DNA from: Dasypus novemcinctus | Taxonomy: Eukaryota; Chordata; Mammalia; Cingulata; Dasypodidae | DNA length: 64,000 bases | NCBI RefSeq assembly: GCF_030445035.2 | Contig: NC_080677.1 | Span: 31,843,329-31,907,328 of the forward strand | Direction of reading: 5' to 3' | Part shown: in pieces, positions 57,840 to 64,000 of the stretch | How the letters are laid out: every line of letters begins with the position of its first letter | Position numbering within the stretch: position 1 is the first letter of the stretch | Made by a program: the position numbers and the translations under genes | The notes under the pieces: generated by a model | Told to the model about the DNA's origin: nothing | Seen by the model: only the letters and a program-made list of their open reading frames with translations | The model's database searches: none

Positions 57840-59180
57840 GCAGAACAAGTTTAATTTGAAGGGCCTTCAAAATAAATGTTTAAAATGTTCAAAGAGATGA
57901 AGGAATATAATTCATAAAATAAGAACACAAGAAAGAGCAGAAAGATTTGAAAAAGAAACAAATAAGTATCCCAGATATAAACAAATATTTTCTCTGAAAT
58001 TTAAAAAAAAAAACCTTAATAGACAAGTTAAACAATAGATCAAACAGAGCTGAAAGGAGAATTAAAGAAATCACTCCCTACATAAGACAAACAGCTAAGT
58101 ATGGAAAATATGAAAGAGAAGTTAAGAGACATGAAAAATAGATTGAAAAGGTCCATAAAGAAACAGAGAATGGCGGAAAGTAAATATTAAAAGATATCTT
58201 GACCCAGGATTTTCCAGATATGGAGGGGGAGAAGCTTTCTCAGATTGAAAAAGCACATCAATTTTTAATCAGGATAAATAAAAACAAGACTACAAATAGA
58301 CCCCTGCAAGTAAAACTTGCATCCATCAGAGACAAATGGAAAAATCTTAAATGAATCCAGAGAGAAAAGATAGATTTATCAACCAAAGAACAACAATCAA
58401 ACATACCAGAGACTTCTCATTAACAATGACAGATGCCAAAATAAAATGGAATAAATCTGTAATGTGCTTAGGAAAAATAATGGTCAACCAAGAATTTTAT
58501 GTCCTGATAAAATGCCTTGGGTCCACTAAATCTCCATTCTTCATGAGCACACAAGATGGCAACATTTCCCAACTTCCCTTGGTGCCATGTGATTGGTCTG
58601 GCAAAGATGATGTAGGTAGAAATAAAGTGCACCACTTCTAGGTCTGGTTGGATGCTCTCTTAGAAAAAGACTCAAGTATAGCAGAACCATAAAATGGAAG
58701 GAGCAACATCCCTTCCATTATAGCAATCCAGTCAGGAGAGCCACCTGACACATTTTGGGCTAGGATATGAATGAGAATTTCATTTTAATTGTGTTGAGCC
58801 ACAAAGACTTAACAATGAAGATGATGAAGAGGAAAAGGGAGGGCACCAGACAAAAGTGACCCTTGTGAAGAATGATCCAAATCTTGAGACAGCACCTAGA
58901 CAGTATTTTCTTCTGCCAGATAAACCAGATAAACAGTCATTCAAGAAACAAAGTGAAATGTGACCACAGATCCTTTCTGAAAGAATTGCTAAAGGATATA
59001 CTTCAGCAAAGGGAATAAATCTAGAAGGTATGGGAAACCAGAAGCATTGGTTAGCAAGGATATTAGCAGTATGTGTTAGTAAATCTTAAAGAATATGACA
59101 AAATATAGATGAGTAGATAAAAAATAATTAAAATGTTAAAACAGAGAGGGGGATGTAAAAGGAAGTTTAAGCATGCATAG
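57840..59180 (+). mobile_element. HAL1 (half-L1) relic with an internal insertion
   Basis: Sense HAL1-like landmarks: aaatgttcaaagagatgaag, attttccagatatggaggg, caaagaacaacaatcaaac, gacttctcattaacaatg, aaccaagaattttatgtcc. They resume with tgaaagaattgctaaagg at 58978. The middle, 58516-58805, is different sequence. Only a broken ORF1-like protein frame remains. Confidence 0.7.
58516..58805. mobile_element. Old element inserted in HAL1, class uncertain
   Basis: Contains cttggtgccatgtgattgg, gtgcaccacttctaggtc and ttgtgttgagccac, an order I associate with an old DNA-transposon-type repeat. It separates two HAL1 blocks. The boundaries are approximate. Confidence 0.45.
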
Positions 59181-59414
59181 TTTCTTGCATTATTCAGGAG
59201 TTGCATTAAAATATTATCTTTAGACTTTGTTAGCAAAAAAGAGTTAAGAATATATGTTTAAAATATAAATTTTATCACCAAGAGAATCCAACATAGGCCA
59301 TTATGGCCCAGTGTGAGTTTCTACAGTCCATGATGACCTCATAACCATTTATCTGGTTTTCCCTCTTGTTGCAAACCTCCACTCCTGGTAACCTGACTCA
59401 ATATTAACATTGAC
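59181..59414. other. AT-rich DNA
   Basis: Nothing recognised. Confidence 0.4.
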
Positions 59415-59430
59415 AAGAAAATAAACTGGG

Positions 59431-59846
59431 GGAAGCGGAATTAGCCCAATGGATAGGGCAGCCATCTACCACATGGGAGGTCTGTGGTTCAAACCCCGGG
59501 TCTCCTTGACCCGTGTGGAGCTGGCCCATGCGCAGTGCTAATGCGCGCAAGGAGTGCCATGCCACACAGGGATTTTCTCACGTAGGGAAGCCCCACATGC
59601 AAGAAGTGCGCCCCGTAAGGAGAGCCACCAGTGCAAAAGAAAGTGCAGCCTGCCCAAGAATAGCGCCACACACATGGAGAACTGACACAGCAAGGTGATG
59701 CAACAAAAAGAGACACAGATTCCCGTGCCACTGACAACAACAGAAGCGGACAAAGAAGAACATGCAGCAAATGGACACAGAGAACAGACAACTGGGAGGG
59801 GAGGGAGAGAAATAAATACAACAAATCTTTAAAAAAAGAAAGAAAG
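59431..59846 (+). mobile_element. Full-length DAS-type SINE, diverged
   Basis: Ggaagcggaattagcccaat head, B box ggttcaaaccccgggtc, full body with CpG decay, and a taaa/gaaa tail. An exact 8-bp duplication, aaactggg, lies at 59423-59430 and 59847-59854, with adjacent a/g-rich similarity. Its decayed CpGs suggest it is older than the other copies. Confidence 0.93.
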
Positions 59847-59854
59847 AAACTGGG

Positions 59855-60069
59855 AATGGATGTGGGAAGGAAGAAAGGGAAAGTAGACTAAGGAAAGAAA
59901 TCCTTAGATTGCAAAAGAATATTTTCAAATTGCTGAGAGAAGGCTTTATTTGTTATAAATAAACAATGCACCTGTTTATGATGCACCTGTTTCAAAGGTA
60001 CGCTCTTTACCCAAATCCTGGCAGAGACACCAGGCTAAAGTAGCACAGTTATCACTCTCTAAAAAAGCA
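59855..60069. other. Unique DNA
   Basis: Nothing recognised. Confidence 0.4.
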
Positions 60070-60680
60070 GAGAATAGTTTGGCAGGTCCGCTAAGGATTA
60101 AATATGGAGTTATCAAATGACCCAACAATTTCACTCCTAGATATATACCCAAGACAAATGAAAACATACATCCATGTAAAAGCTTGTGTGTGAATGTTCA
60201 TAGCAGCATTATTCACAACAGCCAAAAAAAGGGAAACAATCCAAATGTCCATCAATTGATGAATGATAAACAAAATGTGGTATATCCATAAAATGGAAAA
60301 TTATTTGCCAATAGAAGGAATACAGTATTGATACCTGCTACAATACAGATGAACCTTGAAAACATCATGGCAAGTGGAAGAAACCAGTCACAAAAGGCCA
60401 CATAGTACATGATTCCATTTCTAAAAAATGGCCAGAATAGACAACTCTACAGAGACAGAAAATAGGTTAGTGGTTGCCAAGGGCTAGAGGAGCAGGAGAA
60501 ATGGGGAATGACTGCTCACAAGCATGGGGTTTCTTTTGGGGGTGATGAACATATTATAAAATTAGATTGTGGTGATAATTGCACAAATCAGTGAATATAC
60601 TAAAAATCATTGACTTGCATGCTTTAAATGGGTGAACTATATTGCATGTGAATGATATTGCAATAAAGCTGTTTTTTTAA
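60070..60680 (+). mobile_element. L1M-type LINE 3' end
   Basis: Sense L1 3' sequence: cccaacaatttcactcctag, gtgaatgttcatagcagc, aaatgtccatcaattgatg, gatgaaccttgaaaacatc, gaatgatattgcaataaagc. It ends in poly(T/A)-rich sequence. Confidence 0.82.
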
Positions 60681-60891
60681 AAAAAGAGTACATAGGCTAA
60701 AAAAATTATAAACCAAAGTTCTATCAATTTGTAGAAAGGAAGTAGTGTTGTTTTTCAGCTTGAAATAAACTATATTATTATGCTTGTTTAAAAAAAAGAG
60801 GAAGAAGCAGAGAAGACCTTAAACTAAATACTGCAATCCATGGCTATACCGAGTATGGCTGTTTAGAGACCTGTCTGTGACTTTCTTGTAG
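60681..60891. other. Unique DNA
   Basis: Nothing recognised apart from A-rich runs. Confidence 0.4.
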
Positions 60892-60956
60892 GAGTCAGTG
60901 ACGGTGAAGGAGGTAGGAGACAACAGGCGCAATGGTCGCAGGTGGCCACTGTGCAG
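60892..60956 (+). other. Candidate mini-exon, 65 nt, speculative
   Basis: Preceded by ctgtgactttcttgtag and followed by cag/gtagg. One frame is open throughout. The local sequence is GC- and CpG-richer than its AT-rich surroundings. No family recognised. Splice-like signals of this quality occur by chance in long DNA. Confidence 0.2.
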
Positions 60957-62693
60957 GTAGGAACTCCTCTAGGTGGTGCCAGGTGCCCCGTCTTGAGTCT
61001 GCGGCTCTAGTAGGCTCGTGGCCTGCCTTTTACCTTGTGAAATCCGATGAGGCCAGGCCCAAGCCTGGCTGCAAGCACTATTATATACACCATATATTTT
61101 AACTGTGAGAACTCAAGTCAAGCCATAAACCTGCATTTCCATAGATCCCAGACAAAAATAAACATAGACTATTATTTCTAATCCTTCCCCTCTGCTTTTC
61201 TCAGAGCACTGATTAGATTGCATACCCTATATAAGGATGAGTTCAGTCTTTTCTAAAGTATTTCCTCACCGGTTCATCTGTGATGAGGGGCACCAGTTTT
61301 TCCCATTTGAAAGATGCATGATCCAGCTGTCCTTTTTGCCTGCTGCAACTTCTGTCTAACCTTTCTGGAACTAAAGAGAGAAAAACAATGTTTAATTATC
61401 GTGACCCGAGCATGTCCCTCCCAAATGAGAAGGGAAACCTTTGTATGTGCACCCAAGATAATAGCTTCTTTTAACCAGTAGTTATCTGTCATTCTAATGC
61501 TTTGTTTATCATTTCAAAGGTTGGTATGTATTTTATCTTTTAGGTCTTTAAAAAATACAGCCATTTTGGCTAGCATGAAATGTCATACATTGAGGCCTGA
61601 TAAGTTGAAAGCTAAATGTTTTAAGACTTCTAAAGTAATAATCACTAAGTGCTTAATTTCAAAACACACACCATTTATTTGCTTCCACTGGATAAAGCCC
61701 CCGTCAGGGACTCACACCACTGGCACTAGGCCAGATTTTTCTTCTTGGGCCTTTTGCACATTCAGAGTGAAGGCAACTAGCTGTTTCTCTGGGCCGCCCA
61801 GTTTCTGCCTGTCAGGGTTTCTGATGGCCCATTATATGTATGGCAGGGGGAGCCATTGCCCCTCTGCACTGCAGTCCAGAGGAGTCATTTCTAAATGAGC
61901 ATCAAGGTCATCCCCAGTGCAGTTGAGGCTGAGCAAGGCACTTCTCCTAGGTCTTCTCCTGCAGCCACTTCTGGGAACGCTGCCTAGGAATGTCCCAGGG
62001 GATTCTTGCCCAAAGGGCCAGCTCTAGGACTTTGGTGTCCACAGAGACATCCCACCCACTCACAGGTTGGCTGGTTTCCAATAAGTGCCAATGTTTGGCC
62101 CTATCCTAGAGGGAACACACTGAATTTACATCAGAAAGGGGGAAAAAAAAAAAAAAGCTGGTCACATAATCCAAAATAATCAAATGACATAGGGACTTGA
62201 GTCAGTGAATAGCTCTCATGCAGAAAACCAGGCAGGCAGCTGCTGACTGGCTGAGACCCGGCCGAGTTCTGGCTGAAATCTGAATTCAAGTATAACGGGC
62301 AAATCAAGTTTTCTGTTTGTTAAAGGACTGTAACAGGAAGGGCAGGGAAGTTAGTTCAGTATTTACAAGCTGTGGACCTCTGAGTTTCACCACAGAGAGG
62401 AAGAGCTTAAACAGGGAAGCTAAACTCTTGCTTGACAGAAAATGATAACCATAAAGCACACACGGTTAAAGAAAAAAAGCAAGGTGCTGCACAGGTGTGT
62501 GGTACGCCAACTTTGTGTATTAAAAAAAAAGTTCAGCTGAGAAATTTATATCCCTACTTGCTTGAGTTTCCATAAAGAAACTCATTCAGATATACTGGTA
62601 ACTAATAAAAATGGTTACTTAACTTTGGGGTGGAATGCTGGGAGGGTAGAGAACTGGAGTGCGGGTTAGACTTCACAGTGTGCTTTTGCATAT
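60957..62693. other. Unique DNA
   Basis: No recognised repeats over about 1.7 kb. A 133-codon plus frame (61497-61898) shows no domain. Part of 61250-61480 is AT-balanced and free of simple repeats. Confidence 0.45.
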
Positions 62694-62722
62694 GTGTGTG
62701 TGTGTATATATAATATATACTT
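62694..62722. repeat. TG/TA microsatellite
   Basis: (tg)n then (ta)n followed by a T8 run; short and probably polymorphic. Confidence 0.8.
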
Positions 62723-62739
62723 TTTTTTTAGCAATGTCT

Positions 62740-62970
62740 CTGGAACTGCTCCAGGTGCTTAGGAAGTATCAGGAAACAAAATTGCTCCCTCCAGAAGCTT
62801 ACAGTCTAACGAGAGAGGACAGGTCAGTACATTATATGGTTTGTCAGACGATCACACAGATTAAATAGCAGACAAGATGAAGGGAGGGAAGGGAGTTGGG
62901 AGAGACGCAGTTTTTGCTGCAATAAAGAAGGTGATCAGGATGGGCCGCCCAGGGGTGCCGGCACTTGCAG
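62740..62970 (-). mobile_element. L2 LINE 3' fragment, antisense
   Basis: Ctggaactgctccaggtgct and ctccagaagcttacagtct recall the reverse complement of the L2 3' region. Diverged. Confidence 0.55.
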
Positions 62971-63075
62971 GACTTGCAGGCACGAGGGACTCAGCCACAT
63001 GGGCCTCTGAGGGGAAGGTGTGCCAGCCAAAGGGAAGGGCAGAGCAGCGTCCTCACCAGGCGCCGACTGTGTCCC

Positions 63076-63238
63076 CTGGGGAAACTTTGGCAGAGTCTGG
63101 AGACATTTTTGATTGTCGTCACTGGGCAAGGGGAGGGGTGCTACTGACATTTAGTGTGTCAAGGCCGGGGGTGCTGCAAAACTCCCTACAGTGCACAGGA
63201 GAGCCCCCAAAATGTCAATCAGGGCTGCCACTGAGATG
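63076..63238 (-). mobile_element. MER20-type hAT-Charlie element
   Basis: Gtctggagacatttttg, ggtgctactgacatttagt, ctacagtgcacaggagagcc and aaaatgtcaatcagggctgc match MER20, a eutherian non-autonomous hAT element known to carry hormone-responsive regulatory sites in some genomes. The outer terminal repeats are worn. Confidence 0.75.
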
Positions 63239-63800
63239 CCCGGAGGTAGAGCCAAGTCCTTGAGGTGGGAGAAGTCCAGGTATGTTCAAGTGGCAAGGCG
63301 GCCCTGGCTAAAAGAGGAGTGAGCTGTCCTGCTTCAACCTTCTTCGGGTTGTTCAGCAAGCTACAGTTGAATCAAACATTCACACAGCTTCCCACAGCAA
63401 ACATTCATTCTCTCTGAGTGTCCTCCAGTCCATAAGAATGGAGAGCAGTCTCTTCCTAACTGCCCCACAGTTTGCAAGGCCACCTCTCTAAACTGAGTCC
63501 ATACTCAGGGTATCACACGGAGCACTGATAGTTCTTCAATCCTCCTTTGTAATGCCAGATCCATTACAGATTGTAAGTTCACAAAGATTGCAGAAACTAT
63601 TTCTCAGGGCTCTATTCAATTCTTAGCTAAGGAAGGAGAAAAATTCAAAACAGGAATATTACCATGTTAACAGGGTTGCTTGCATTGGGGAGCAAGCAGG
63701 AATGGAGAAGATGGAAGCTAAAAGATAAGGGAATGGAGGTGGTTTTTGTCCCCTTTCAAGGAGAAAGAGGCACCCGGTGTCTTGCAGAAAGTACAGCGCA
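63239..63800. other. Unique DNA
   Basis: Nothing recognised. Confidence 0.4.
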
Positions 63801-64000
63801 GGGAAGCAGATGTAACTCAAGCATTAGGCTCCGGTCTACCCTATAGGAGGTCCAGGGTTCAATACCCAGGGCCTCCTTGTGGAGGCAAGCTGGCCCGTGT
63901 GCGAGCTGGTCCACGTGGAGAGCTGGCGCACCAAGATGACACAACAAAAAGAGACACAGAGGAGAGACGATAAGAGACGCAACAGACCAGGGAGCAGAGG
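63801..64000 (+). mobile_element. Dimeric xenarthran SINE, cut by window end
   Basis: Gggaagcagatgtaactcaa head with B box gggttcaatacccag, then gagctggtccacgtgg and gatgacacaacaaaaagag. A second head begins at about 63990 (gggagcagagg), using the same joint as the 20664 dimer. The rest lies outside the window. Confidence 0.8.

Overview
The window is mammalian genomic DNA from a xenarthran, most likely an armadillo of the Dasypus lineage. The diagnosis rests on the repeats. At least fifteen copies are present of a roughly 370-440 bp, tRNA-headed, CpG-rich SINE whose head has an intact A box (tggcccagtggttaggg) and B box (ggttcaaacccc), the hallmark of armadillo DAS-type SINEs. Related shorter and dimeric SINEs (head gggagcagatgtggctcaag) are also common. 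They lie among pan-mammalian relics: MIR, L2, MER5A, MER20, MLT1/ERVL-type LTRs, L1M and HAL1. Spacing, low coding density, microsatellites and AT-rich unique sequence all fit an intergenic or large-intron segment of a placental genome. There is no bacterial, phage, plasmid or CRISPR signal.

I could not find a single protein-coding gene that I would defend. The long open frames lie almost all inside SINEs or L1/LTR debris. The longest non-repeat frame (168 codons, 21085-21591) resembles no family I know. Three short intervals look like spliced exons because of their flanking splice signals (22594-22711, 23378-23504, 60892-60956). They are speculative and would fit a non-coding RNA or a cryptic exon at least as well as a protein gene.

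Layout: 1-5 kb holds unique DNA, a MER5A, LTR remnants and a dimeric SINE. 5-15 kb holds DAS SINEs, MIR, L2 and an old L1 split by a SINE. 15-20 kb is mostly unique, with a back-to-back CArG palindrome near 16.1 kb, an L1 3' UTR piece and a G20 run. 20-31 kb has SINEs, the candidate exon pair, long AT-rich unique stretches with a SOX-like inverted pair near 27.6 kb, and a 9-bp minisatellite at 30.7 kb. 31.5-33.5 kb is repeat-free and rich in homeodomain-type motifs, and looks like a developmental enhancer cluster. 33.5-49.5 kb is the most repeat-dense part: nested SINEs, a solo LTR with perfect 5-bp duplications, two further LTRs, L1/HAL1 pieces and a candidate SINE-L1 chimera. 49.5-64 kb holds L2, MIR, L1 ORF2 and HAL1 relics, unique DNA, MER20 and a dimeric SINE cut by the window edge.

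The most informative results concern mobile-element history: perfect target-site duplications (TSDs) of 10-17 bp around most DAS copies, a three-copy DAS subtype sharing one internal deletion, SINE dimers that moved as single units, and a two-headed SINE interrupted by a younger SINE. Family names are recognised from memory of consensus sequences. No alignment or database search was run. I found no new multi-gene system here.
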